Source of the DNA: Solibacillus isronensis
GTDB lineage: Bacteria > Bacillota > Bacilli > Bacillales_A > Planococcaceae
Assembly: GCF_900168685.1 (NCBI RefSeq)
Contig: NZ_FVZN01000006.1
Location: 1 to 64,000 of the forward strand
Direction of reading: 5' to 3'
Length of the DNA stretch: 64,000 nucleotides
The position numbers were made by a program, and so were the translations under genes. The notes under the pieces are model-generated. The model worked only from the letters and a program-made list of their open reading frames with translations, had not been told where the DNA came from and ran no database searches. Positions 27,329-34,234 of the stretch are shown one piece after another; position 1 is the first letter of the stretch; each line of letters starts with the position of its first letter.

Positions 27329-27979
27329 GTGGATCCAAGACAAATAGAAGAAATTATGGAAGTCATTAAAGAATTTTTCCCTGAGAATACATCAATTGCT
27401 ATTTCAGATACAAATGAGTATTTATATTATCAGCCAAGCAAAAAAGTAGACTTAAAAATCAAACCAGGTGACCCGATTAAAGAAGGTTCAGCTGCATACA
27501 AAGCATTAACGTATGGTCAAAAAATCAATTCATACATTGAATCTGACGTATTCGGTGTTCCTTATTACGGAATGAGTATTCCTCTCATTGAAGAAGGTGA
27601 AACAAAAGGTGCTATTACAGCAATCTTCCCTCAAAAACCTTCTCCATTTTTAACTAATTATATTACAGTAAAAATTGATGACTGCTGGTACCCAATTAAA
27701 CACAATCAAGTAATTTATCTTGAGACACAATTGCGTAAAACATTTGTAAAAACGATGCACCGTGAAGGATATCACCGCCTGAACTTAAGTGACTTAGAGT
27801 TATTTTTAGCTCCTGATTCGTTCATCCGTTGCCACCGTTCTTATATTGTTAATATCGATTATATTGATGAAATTCAGCCAGATTCACACTCGACTTTCCT
27901 TTTAATTATGAAAGACGGCACACGTATTCCTGTAAGCCAACGTTATGCTAGCTACTTCCGCCGTTCTTTAGGATTCTAA
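27329..27979 (+). CDS. LytTR-type DNA-binding regulator with sensory N-terminus
   Basis: The start is a GTG at 27329, seven bases after AAAGAGGTG; the frame extends upstream without a ribosome site. The 216-residue protein has an N-terminal PAS-like sensor region (about 1-110, with DTNEYLYYQPSKKVDLKIKP) and a C-terminal LytTR domain (about 117-216) with FIRCHRSYIVNIDYID. No receiver domain is present, so it is a one-component regulator. It lies just upstream of the CoA-transferase gene in the same direction but with its own terminator, and probably controls it. Confidence 0.85.
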   Translation: MDPRQIEEIMEVIKEFFPENTSIAISDTNEYLYYQPSKKVDLKIKPGDPIKEGSAAYKALTYGQKINSYIESDVFGVPYYGMSIPLIEEGETKGAITAIFPQKPSPFLTNYITVKIDDCWYPIKHNQVIYLETQLRKTFVKTMHREGYHRLNLSDLELFLAPDSFIRCHRSYIVNIDYIDEIQPDSHSTFLLIMKDGTRIPVSQRYASYFRRSLGF

Positions 27980-27988
27980 AATTAATTT

Positions 27989-28018
27989 AAAGCGACTCGT
28001 AAATACGAGTCGCTTTTT
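27989..28018 (+). terminator. Terminator after the LytTR gene
   Basis: A perfect stem AAAGCGACTCG / CGAGTCGCTTT with a 6-base loop is followed by T residues. Confidence 0.9.
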
Positions 28019-28158
28019 TACTTTCCACCCTCGATATTGGTCTTTTGACCTATTTCCCCGACCTTTATTGTGCATATTTGCTAAACAAGTAATAAGTGAG
28101 TTTCAAAACCAATCTGTTTTTATCTCTTTTTTACGTTAAATTTCTCTAATAATCACCT

Positions 28159-28172
28159 TTTAAGCGCTTTTA
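28159..28172 (+). promoter_or_regulatory. cre-like site upstream of the CoA-transferase gene
   Basis: TTTAAGCGCTTTTA keeps the AAGCGCTT core of the CcpA operator consensus TGWAANCGNTNWCA but misses two consensus positions. Catabolite control of an acetate-handling enzyme would make sense. Evidence is the motif only. Confidence 0.35.
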
Positions 28173-28247
28173 TGTTGGGCGTGAAGTAAATGTGACAATT
28201 TGATGATAATATTAGCATAAATGCCGGTTTACTACCTGGTGAAAAAC

Positions 28248-28271
28248 ACAGAAAATTACAAAATTTTCTGT
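28248..28271. promoter_or_regulatory. 24-base palindrome upstream of the CoA-transferase gene
   Basis: ACAGAAAATT (28248-28257), spacer ACAA, AATTTTCTGT (28262-28271) form a perfect 10-bp inverted repeat about 40 bases before the start codon. It could be an operator or an RNA hairpin in the leader; no T-run follows, so it is not a terminator. Confidence 0.55.
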
Positions 28272-28312
28272 TTATCAAACGATTAAATAACTTATTAGGG
28301 GAGGATTTATTA

Positions 28313-29833
28313 ATGGATCCACGAGTTGAGAAACGTTTAGGTTTAAAACAATTAGTAGATAAAGTTGTATCTGCTGAAGAAGCTGCTGCTTTAATCCAAG
28401 ATGGCACAGTGGTAGGGATGTCAGGATTTACTCGCGCAGGTGATGCTAAAGTTGTACCAATGGCATTAGTAGAGCGCGCTAAAAACGAAAAATTTAAAAT
28501 TGATGTATATACAGGGGCTTCATTAGGTCCTGAAGTTGATAACTACTTAGCTGCTGCTGGTGTTATTAACAAACGTGGTCCTTTCCAAGGGGATGCGGTA
28601 ATGCGCGGTTTAGTAAACAAAGGCGAAATTTCTTATGTAGACGCTCACCTTTCTCACAATGCTGAGTTAGTACGTCAAGGAATTATCGGTCCTATTAAAC
28701 ACTTAATTTTAGAAGCAGTTGCAATTACAGAAGACGGTTTAATTATTCCTTCAAACTCTGTAGGTAACTCACCAATCTTCGCTGAATATGCAGAGAACAT
28801 TATTATCGAATTAAATATCTCTCATCCGGAAGCATTAATCGGTATTCACGATATCTATGTTCCAGGTGAACAAGGTAAGCGTGACGCGATTCCAATGACA
28901 AATGCTGAGCAACGTATCGGTGAAATCGGTATTAAAGTAGATCCAGCTAAAATTAAAGCAATCGTTATTTCTGAAGAGCCAGACGCTCCTTCATTAATCG
29001 TTCCTCCAGATGAGGAAACGCAAACAATGGCAAACATTTTATTAGACTTCTTCCGTTCTGAAATCAAAGCGGGCCGTTTAACAAATGAATTAATGCCATT
29101 ACAATCAGGTGTAGGTTCTGTAGCAAACGCAGTATTAGACGGCTTCGCTGATGCAGAATTCGAAAACTTGGTAGTTGCTTCTGAAGTATTACAAGATGCA
29201 GTATTCAACTTAATTGATGCTGGTAAAGTACGCTTTGCTGCTGCAACTTCTATTACACTTACAGAAGAATTACAGAAAAAAGTATACGGCAACTTAGAAA
29301 AGTATGCTGATAAAATTTGCTTACGTCCACAAGAAATCTCTAACCACCCAGAGCTTATCCGTCGTTTGGGCTTAATCTCAATCAACACTGCTCTTGAATT
29401 AGATATTTATGGTAACGTAAACTCTACACACGTTTCAGGTACTAAAATGATGAACGGTATCGGCGGTTCTGGTGACTTCGCACGTAACGCTCGTCTTGGT
29501 ATCTTCGTAACGAAATCATACGCAAAAGGCGGAGCGATTTCTTCAATCGTACCAATGGTTTCTCACGTAGACCACACTGAGCATGATGTAGACGTAATCG
29601 TAACTGAACAAGGTATCGCTGATTTACGCGGACTTGCTCCAAAAGAGCGCGTAAAATTAATCATCGAAAACTGTGCTCACCCAGATTTCAAAGAGCAGTT
29701 ATGGGATTACTATAACCGCGCTTACGAAGCAACTGGCGGCGCGCACACTCCTCATATTTTAGAGGAAGCTCTATCTTGGCACGTAAACCTTGCTAAAAAC
29801 AAAACAATGAAAAAAGAAACAGCTAACGCTTAA
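28313..29833 (+). CDS. Acetyl-CoA hydrolase/transferase family (probable succinyl-CoA:acetate CoA-transferase)
   Basis: The 506-residue protein belongs to the Cat1/Ach1 class of CoA-transferases. Family features are GMSGFTRAGDAKVVPMAL near residue 36, the glutamate-containing IVTEQGIADLRGLAPKERV near 424, and GGSGDFARNARL near 383. It exchanges CoA between acetate and succinate, or hydrolyses acetyl-CoA; the exact substrate is not decided by motifs. The codon use is highly biased toward A/T-ending optimal codons, suggesting high expression. AGGGGAGG precedes the ATG. Confidence 0.88.
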   Translation: MDPRVEKRLGLKQLVDKVVSAEEAAALIQDGTVVGMSGFTRAGDAKVVPMALVERAKNEKFKIDVYTGASLGPEVDNYLAAAGVINKRGPFQGDAVMRGLVNKGEISYVDAHLSHNAELVRQGIIGPIKHLILEAVAITEDGLIIPSNSVGNSPIFAEYAENIIIELNISHPEALIGIHDIYVPGEQGKRDAIPMTNAEQRIGEIGIKVDPAKIKAIVISEEPDAPSLIVPPDEETQTMANILLDFFRSEIKAGRLTNELMPLQSGVGSVANAVLDGFADAEFENLVVASEVLQDAVFNLIDAGKVRFAAATSITLTEELQKKVYGNLEKYADKICLRPQEISNHPELIRRLGLISINTALELDIYGNVNSTHVSGTKMMNGIGGSGDFARNARLGIFVTKSYAKGGAISSIVPMVSHVDHTEHDVDVIVTEQGIADLRGLAPKERVKLIIENCAHPDFKEQLWDYYNRAYEATGGAHTPHILEEALSWHVNLAKNKTMKKETANA

Positions 29834-29848
29834 TCTTTTATACATGTT

Positions 29849-29893
29849 AAAGGGTTTGTCTGAACGTTAAAAACGTTACAGACAAACCCTTTT
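29849..29893 (+). terminator. Terminator after the CoA-transferase gene
   Basis: A long stem AAAGGGTTTGTCTG.AACGTT / AACGTT.CAGACAAACCCTTT is followed by a T-run. Confidence 0.9.
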
Positions 29894-29997
29894 TTTCATT
29901 TTAGTTAACAGCATCACTAAGTGCTCCGACATCATATTCATAAAAAAAGGAGGCTACTTTCCCGCCTACCTTGTTTTTATTAAATTCATCGGTTTGC

Positions 29998-30414
29998 TTA
30001 CGCTCGTTTGTCCTGTTCATAATTGTAATAATCAGTTGTTGTTTGAGCGCCTTCTTCGACCATTTGGTTACCTTCTAACGTATGATCGGCAACCTCTCCA
30101 GCTGTCACTGCAACTTCCTCCAGTGATTCTTTTTTGTAATCATCTTTTCCGACAGAAGCCGATTTCGCCATATTTGTATCTAAATCTCCTGTCGATGATG
30201 GATGCGCATCTTCATTACTATAACCAGCAGAACCATCAGGTTTACCTTGAACTTTCTGCATCAAGCCCTGAACTCCACCGCTTTCATTTACTTTACCTTT
30301 TGCTTTATTCAAATAGTCCATTGCTTTATCACGGTTTTCCTTTTTACTTAAAAATGAAGCAGCACCTGCTAATAAACCTGCAACTACAACGCCTTTACCT
30401 TTTAATTTAGCCAT
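29998..30414 (-). CDS. Hypothetical protein, probable sigma-B-controlled stress protein
   Basis: The 138-residue hydrophilic protein begins with a short hydrophobic stretch (GKGVVVAGLLAGAASFLS, residues 7-24) followed by lysine-rich and acidic, disordered-looking sequence. It resembles YtxH-like or other general-stress small proteins in layout only; I do not recognise the family. AGGAGG precedes the ATG. A close match to the sigma-B promoter consensus lies at 30468-30492, so it is probably induced by stress. Confidence 0.75.
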   Translation of the reverse strand: MAKLKGKGVVVAGLLAGAASFLSKKENRDKAMDYLNKAKGKVNESGGVQGLMQKVQGKPDGSAGYSNEDAHPSSTGDLDTNMAKSASVGKDDYKKESLEEVAVTAGEVADHTLEGNQMVEEGAQTTTDYYNYEQDKRA

Positions 30415-30467
30415 AATAATATTACCTCCTAATTAGGGATTTAATTTCACTTTTCATATAAATTAAT

Positions 30468-30492
30468 ATACCCTGCGAAATTCTTTTAAAAC
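30468..30492 (-). promoter_or_regulatory. Sigma-B promoter before the 138-residue hypothetical gene
   Basis: The minus strand reads GTTTTA (30487-30492), 13 bases, GGGTAT (30468-30473). This is 5 of 6 and 6 of 6 to the sigma-B consensus GTTTAA / GGGTAT, with the same 13-base spacing as the rsbV promoter in this window. It lies about 55 bases before the start codon. Confidence 0.75.
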
Positions 30493-30566
30493 ATTCGTAG
30501 TTATAGGATTAAAAACTACCTGAATTGGATAAATATATATAAATAAAAAATAAAGGAGTGTCCAAT

Positions 30567-30671
30567 ATGTTCCAAAACAAAGAAATTACATATAAAGGTA
30601 CGGAAATTCTTACGCTTCTCGGTGTTTCTGGACTTATTACTGCTCTGATTTCATTATTTGTAGGTTTTTAA
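30567..30671 (+). CDS. Small single-helix membrane protein, 34 residues
   Basis: ATG follows an AAGGAG site with eight bases spacing; the stop is TAA at 30669-30671. The product begins MFQNKEITYKGTEI and ends in one hydrophobic helix (about 14-34). A bidirectional terminator follows at 30716-30752. I do not recognise it. The good ribosome site and terminator support a real gene. Confidence 0.65.
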   Translation: MFQNKEITYKGTEILTLLGVSGLITALISLFVGF

Positions 30672-30715
30672 AATACATGATAATACATATCGAAAAATGT
30701 TTTTAATTCCATAAT

Positions 30716-30752
30716 AAAACACGATTTTCTAAAAATGAAAATCGTGTTTTTC
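30716..30752. terminator. Bidirectional terminator between the 34-residue gene and the acetyltransferase gene
   Basis: A perfect 14-bp stem AAAACACGATTTTC / GAAAATCGTGTTTT with A/T tails on both sides. Confidence 0.85.
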
Positions 30753-30761
30753 TGTATATTG

Positions 30762-31043
30762 CTATACTTTTACATCGTCATACGCGTCGCTTTTTTGGAA
30801 TGAAGAAACGACATATGAACAAATGGCATTCATTTTGTAATTGTTTTCTCGCGCGTAATCCGCAGCGGCATCTAAAAGCTTTTTGGCTACCCCTTGACCG
30901 CGCAGCACATCAGATACATACGTATGATCCATATTCATGACACCCTCACGTAAAACCCAAGTAATCTCAGCAACACGCTGACCGTTCAATTCATATTCCA
31001 GAGCACCATAGTTGTTCCCTTTGTCTTTATAAATAAATTCCAT
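30762..31043 (-). CDS. Small GNAT-type N-acetyltransferase (YjdJ-like)
   Basis: The 93-residue protein fits the short GNAT-fold family of B. subtilis YjdJ. The acetyl-CoA-binding region is YVSDVLRGQGVAKKLLDAA (about 42-60), followed by ADYARENNYKMNAICSYV. The substrate is unknown. A GGAGGGAG site precedes the ATG. Confidence 0.8.
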   Translation of the reverse strand: MEFIYKDKGNNYGALEYELNGQRVAEITWVLREGVMNMDHTYVSDVLRGQGVAKKLLDAAADYARENNYKMNAICSYVVSSFQKSDAYDDVKV

Positions 31044-31100
31044 ATTTCTCCCTCCTTCTGTACTTCACAATATACCATAATTTGAATTTTCAATAAAAAT

Positions 31101-31126
31101 AAAAGCACCCGATTTATGAGTGCTTT
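31101..31126 (-). terminator. Terminator after the DUF1002 gene
   Basis: A stem AAAGCAC / GTGCTTT with T-rich tail on the minus strand. Confidence 0.65.
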
Positions 31127-31141
31127 CATTTAATGACTATT

Positions 31142-32056
31142 TTATTTGAACCAAGATGAAATTGTATCGATTAAATTATTGAAAAAGTTTTTAACGCTTT
31201 GCCAAAATCCTTCATCCTCTAATATTGCACCGAACTTTTCATCGAACTTTGCCGTTAAATCCGAAAGCTGTGATGATAATTTACTGAAGTCGATATTCAG
31301 ATTACTGATTCGGTCCATTAAATCAACTAAAATCTGACGGTCTGCTTCACTTAAATTGATTTGCAGTTTGTTCAGCTGTTCTTCAACAATTTGCTGAACT
31401 TCTTCTTTTGTTGCCGGTTTATTTTCAGCAATTGCTTTCTTAATTTCCGTTAATAATTCTGAAACTTGTGCATCTGAAACTCCTGCCGATTCAGCAATTG
31501 ATGTAGCAACCGATAATTCATCATTCGCGACATCTGTTCGCTCAATATCTAATGTCTCACCTGTTTTCGCTTCATATGCTTTATAAATCCCGACTAATGC
31601 CGAGTGACCCGTTACCGGTTTAGGTGCTGCAATTTCCACAATCGCATCTTCAATACCTGCCGTTAACATGGCATTTGCATACATTTCCGATGTTACTTGT
31701 GTAATATTATCTGGTGTTACGATACTAATTGTAAGTCCCTTGCCTGCATCTTGACGTGTAATTTTAGCAGATGAGAACATACGTGAACTTGGGTTGCTAT
31801 CTTTTATATATTTTGCTAAATCCTGTCCTGAAATTGAAATTTCATCTACTTCTGATTCCTGATCTACACGTAAAGCAGTTTTCACTAATTCCTTTTCATC
31901 AGCAGATAAATTGCTTCCATAAACAACGATTGGTACACCGAGTTTTTCATTGATTGGATTTTTTTGTTCTGTAGTCGCCGCAGAAGCGCCCATTGGTAAA
32001 ACAAAAGAAATCAATAATGCGAATGCTGCAATGACAGCCATCCATTTTTGTCTCAT
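31142..32056 (-). CDS. Secreted DUF1002 protein (YpuA-like)
   Basis: The 304-residue protein has an N-terminal signal peptide (MRQKWMAVIAAFALLISFV, cleavage near ASAA at 25-27) and the DUF1002 region (about 35-250) resembling B. subtilis YpuA. The C-terminal part (about 220-304) is predicted coiled coil/amphipathic helix, ending SQLSDLTAKF and a Trp-containing tail. Location is outside the membrane. The function is unknown. Confidence 0.82.
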   Translation of the reverse strand: MRQKWMAVIAAFALLISFVLPMGASAATTEQKNPINEKLGVPIVVYGSNLSADEKELVKTALRVDQESEVDEISISGQDLAKYIKDSNPSSRMFSSAKITRQDAGKGLTISIVTPDNITQVTSEMYANAMLTAGIEDAIVEIAAPKPVTGHSALVGIYKAYEAKTGETLDIERTDVANDELSVATSIAESAGVSDAQVSELLTEIKKAIAENKPATKEEVQQIVEEQLNKLQINLSEADRQILVDLMDRISNLNIDFSKLSSQLSDLTAKFDEKFGAILEDEGFWQSVKNFFNNLIDTISSWFK

Positions 32057-32129
32057 TTATAAATCCCCCTTTACGAATGTATATGTTGTCCAATTTTACT
32101 ATACATTCTCTAATTAGTACGAATAAAAA

Positions 32130-32165
32130 AAGTAAAAGGTTTCATATACATTTCCCCTTTTACTT
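32130..32165 (-). terminator. Terminator after cvfB
   Basis: A stem AAGTAAAAGG / CCTTTTACTT followed by T residues on the minus strand. Confidence 0.75.
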
Positions 32166-32175
32166 ATAATTGTAT

Positions 32176-33033
32176 CTAAACGATTTCTGTCCAGCCGTCT
32201 TTTTGTGTAATTTTGCGTGCTTTCATTAGAGTCCCTAGTGCACGTTTAAACGAACCTTTACTCATATTGAACATTTCAGAAATTTCCTCTGGCGTTGACT
32301 TATCACCAAATGGCATTTTTCCGCCGACACTTTCCAAATATGCAAAGATTTTTTCAGCATCATCACCTAAGCGCTCATGTTTTCGAGGTAAAAATGAGCC
32401 GTTTAACGAGCCATCTTCTTTTACATCAATAATGCGTACTTGCACTTCTTGTCCTAAACGGGGCTCAGCTTTCATTTCCGATTCGTGGACGAAAATACGA
32501 TAAGGATTTTCAACGCCTAATAAAAACGATCCTACCGGTAATAGACGGTATGGTCGAGCTGTAATGTTTTTATTGAACATTTCTTCCGCTGCGCCTTCAT
32601 ACATGTCATTAACTTTTTCTTCTGTAACTAAACGACCGAATAAATCCCCGTTGCGATCTGTACGTAATGTAATATACAAATGATCTCCTGCTTCAGGCCA
32701 TACTTCTTCAATAACCGGTAAGTCTTCAGCACGGACTAATACTTCGCGGGATGTACCAATATCACAGAAAGCACCTTCTTTTGTTACTTTCAACACACGT
32801 GCCCAACCGTAATCTGCTTCTGTAATATGCGGAATGGCTGTTGTTGCTTGAAGATCTCCACGGCGATCCGTATAAAGGAATACTTTTAAAACATCGCCGA
32901 TTGCAATTGTTTCTGCTACATCTGATGCATTTAAAGGAATTTCCAATTCACCATTTGTTAAAATATAACGTGATCCTTGCTCTTCCAATACCGTTAATTC
33001 CACTACTTGTCCTGATTTTATTAATTGATTCAT
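32176..33033 (-). CDS. cvfB: CvfB-family RNA-binding S1 protein (YitL-like)
   Basis: I use the ATG at 33033, six bases after AAGGAG; the frame extends 27 bases further. The 285-residue protein has three S1-like domains (about 1-60, 70-135 and 140-215; for example GWARVLKVTKEGAFCDIG) and a C-terminal winged helix (TPEEISEMFNMSKGSFKRAL). In Staphylococcus CvfB binds RNA and affects virulence factor expression; in other Bacillales its role is poorly known. It follows mntR by 26 bases, so they may be cotranscribed. Confidence 0.9.
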   Translation of the reverse strand: MNQLIKSGQVVELTVLEEQGSRYILTNGELEIPLNASDVAETIAIGDVLKVFLYTDRRGDLQATTAIPHITEADYGWARVLKVTKEGAFCDIGTSREVLVRAEDLPVIEEVWPEAGDHLYITLRTDRNGDLFGRLVTEEKVNDMYEGAAEEMFNKNITARPYRLLPVGSFLLGVENPYRIFVHESEMKAEPRLGQEVQVRIIDVKEDGSLNGSFLPRKHERLGDDAEKIFAYLESVGGKMPFGDKSTPEEISEMFNMSKGSFKRALGTLMKARKITQKDGWTEIV

Positions 33034-33059
33034 CATATTCTCCTTTTTCTTGTCAATCA

Positions 33060-33479
33060 TTACATACTATGATTTGATTTCATTTCTTCCAGCTTCTTTG
33101 TCATTTGAGGCTCTTCTTCTAAAAGCTGTACAAGATCCGCAATGCGATCAATGGAATTCCAGCTCAAGTGATGTTCAATACCTTCAACGTCTTCATATAT
33201 ACGTTCTTCATCAACCCCTATTAAACGCAAAAATTGTTCCAGCAAATCATGTCGCTGAACAAGTCTCTTTCCTAACTTTTGCCCTTTTGGCGTTAATGTT
33301 AAGCCTCTATATTTTTCATATATTAAATAGCCGTCTTTATCCAATTTCTGCACCATTTTTGTAACGGAGGAAGGTAGAACAGATAAAGCTTCCGCAATAT
33401 CGGACACACGTGCATACCCTTTATGTTCAATTAGTAGATAAATTTGTTCAATGTGGTCCTCCATGCTAGGTGTTGGCAT
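33060..33479 (-). CDS. mntR: Manganese-responsive DtxR-family repressor MntR
   Basis: The ATG at 33479, behind AGAGGG, gives 139 residues, close to the 142 of B. subtilis MntR. The winged helix ([22 protein letters not shown], about 23-44) and the metal-binding residues (Asp8, Glu11, His77, Glu99, Glu102, His103 in the B. subtilis numbering) are matched by MEDHIEQIY near 6 and [11 protein letters not shown] near 97. It represses manganese importers when Mn2+ is plentiful. No transporter gene is adjacent. Confidence 0.95.
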   Translation of the reverse strand: MPTPSMEDHIEQIYLLIEHKGYARVSDIAEALSVLPSSVTKMVQKLDKDGYLIYEKYRGLTLTPKGQKLGKRLVQRHDLLEQFLRLIGVDEERIYEDVEGIEHHLSWNSIDRIADLVQLLEEEPQMTKKLEEMKSNHSM

Positions 33480-33680
33480 AGCTGTTCCCTCTCTTTCCAA
33501 TTGCTTCTTTAAGTTTACTACAATTTCACGCAAAAAGTTAACTGAAAACAGTAAACGCTTAAATTACACTGGCTCAGTTTTTTAATAATTCGGCTATGGT
33601 TACATAGGAAGCTGATTAGTCAGCTATTGCCGTAATTGTGGCAATTTTAAACAGTCTCCCTACGCTAAAAGGCATTAAAA
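33480..33680 (-). other. Leader region of mntR with several hairpins
   Basis: About 200 noncoding bases upstream of mntR contain hairpins ATTGCC...GGCAAT, AGCTGA-CTAA-TCAGCT and CAGTGTAATTTAAGCGTTTACTG. It does not match the yybP-ykoY manganese riboswitch consensus as I know it. It could be a structured leader. Confidence 0.35.
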
Positions 33681-33681
33681 G

Positions 33682-33727
33682 AAAAAGGCTATTGCAATTA
33701 GTATGCACCTAATTGAATAACCTCTTC
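33682..33727 (-). terminator. Terminator after the ComFB-like gene
   Basis: An imperfect stem AGGTTATTCAATTAG / CTAATTGCAATAGCCT is followed by TTTTTCTTTT on the minus strand. Confidence 0.75.
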
Positions 33728-33793
33728 ATTTTATCTTTTATATAACTTGATCATTACTGCTTATATACATAAAGAAAGCATTGAATTAACTTT

Positions 33794-34081
33794 TTATGGA
33801 TGCTTAGGATATTGTTTTACAATGTGAAGTGCGCGGATAATCTGTTTATTGATTTCCTCAAGATTTTCCGGTGTGCTCATTTGCTTAAAAACAGCATCTC
33901 TCGTCTCGTTTGATGTAACATAACGAGCCGGCAAAACATTTAAGACAATTGCATTCACATCCATCTCACATTGTTCACAATGACAAAATGTTTGATATTC
34001 AACGCCATGCAGCAGAAAACTAACAAGCCCTCTTACAATTTCTTCTGTTACATTTATTAATTTAATACCTGACATTGTCAT
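33794..34081 (-). CDS. comFB: ComFB-family protein
   Basis: The 95-residue protein (ATG at 34081 behind GAGGCG) matches the late-competence ComFB family. The segment HCEQCEMDVNAIVLNVLPARYV carries two cysteines and the family hallmark 'D..A..LN.LP..Y', and a further Cys/His pair (FCHC) lies before it. In B. subtilis comFB lies in the comF operon between comFA and comFC. Here it stands alone, so a role in DNA uptake is not implied. Some ComFB-like proteins bind cyclic dinucleotides in other bacteria. Confidence 0.8.
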   Translation of the reverse strand: MTMSGIKLINVTEEIVRGLVSFLLHGVEYQTFCHCEQCEMDVNAIVLNVLPARYVTSNETRDAVFKQMSTPENLEEINKQIIRALHIVKQYPKHP

Positions 34082-34234
34082 CTTTCGCCTCATTTATAAA
34101 ACTAGATTCTCTTCTACAATCATATAACGCCAAGTAATTTAACTCAAACATTTCGATTAGTATATGTGACTTTTTTACTTTCGAATTAAAAACTAGATTT
34201 CTATAATTTAGCTCACTTTATAAATACCAGTATA

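Noticed and set aside
33480-33680. yybP-ykoY manganese riboswitch before mntR
   Set aside because: The conserved loop sequences of that class are not visible, although hairpins are.
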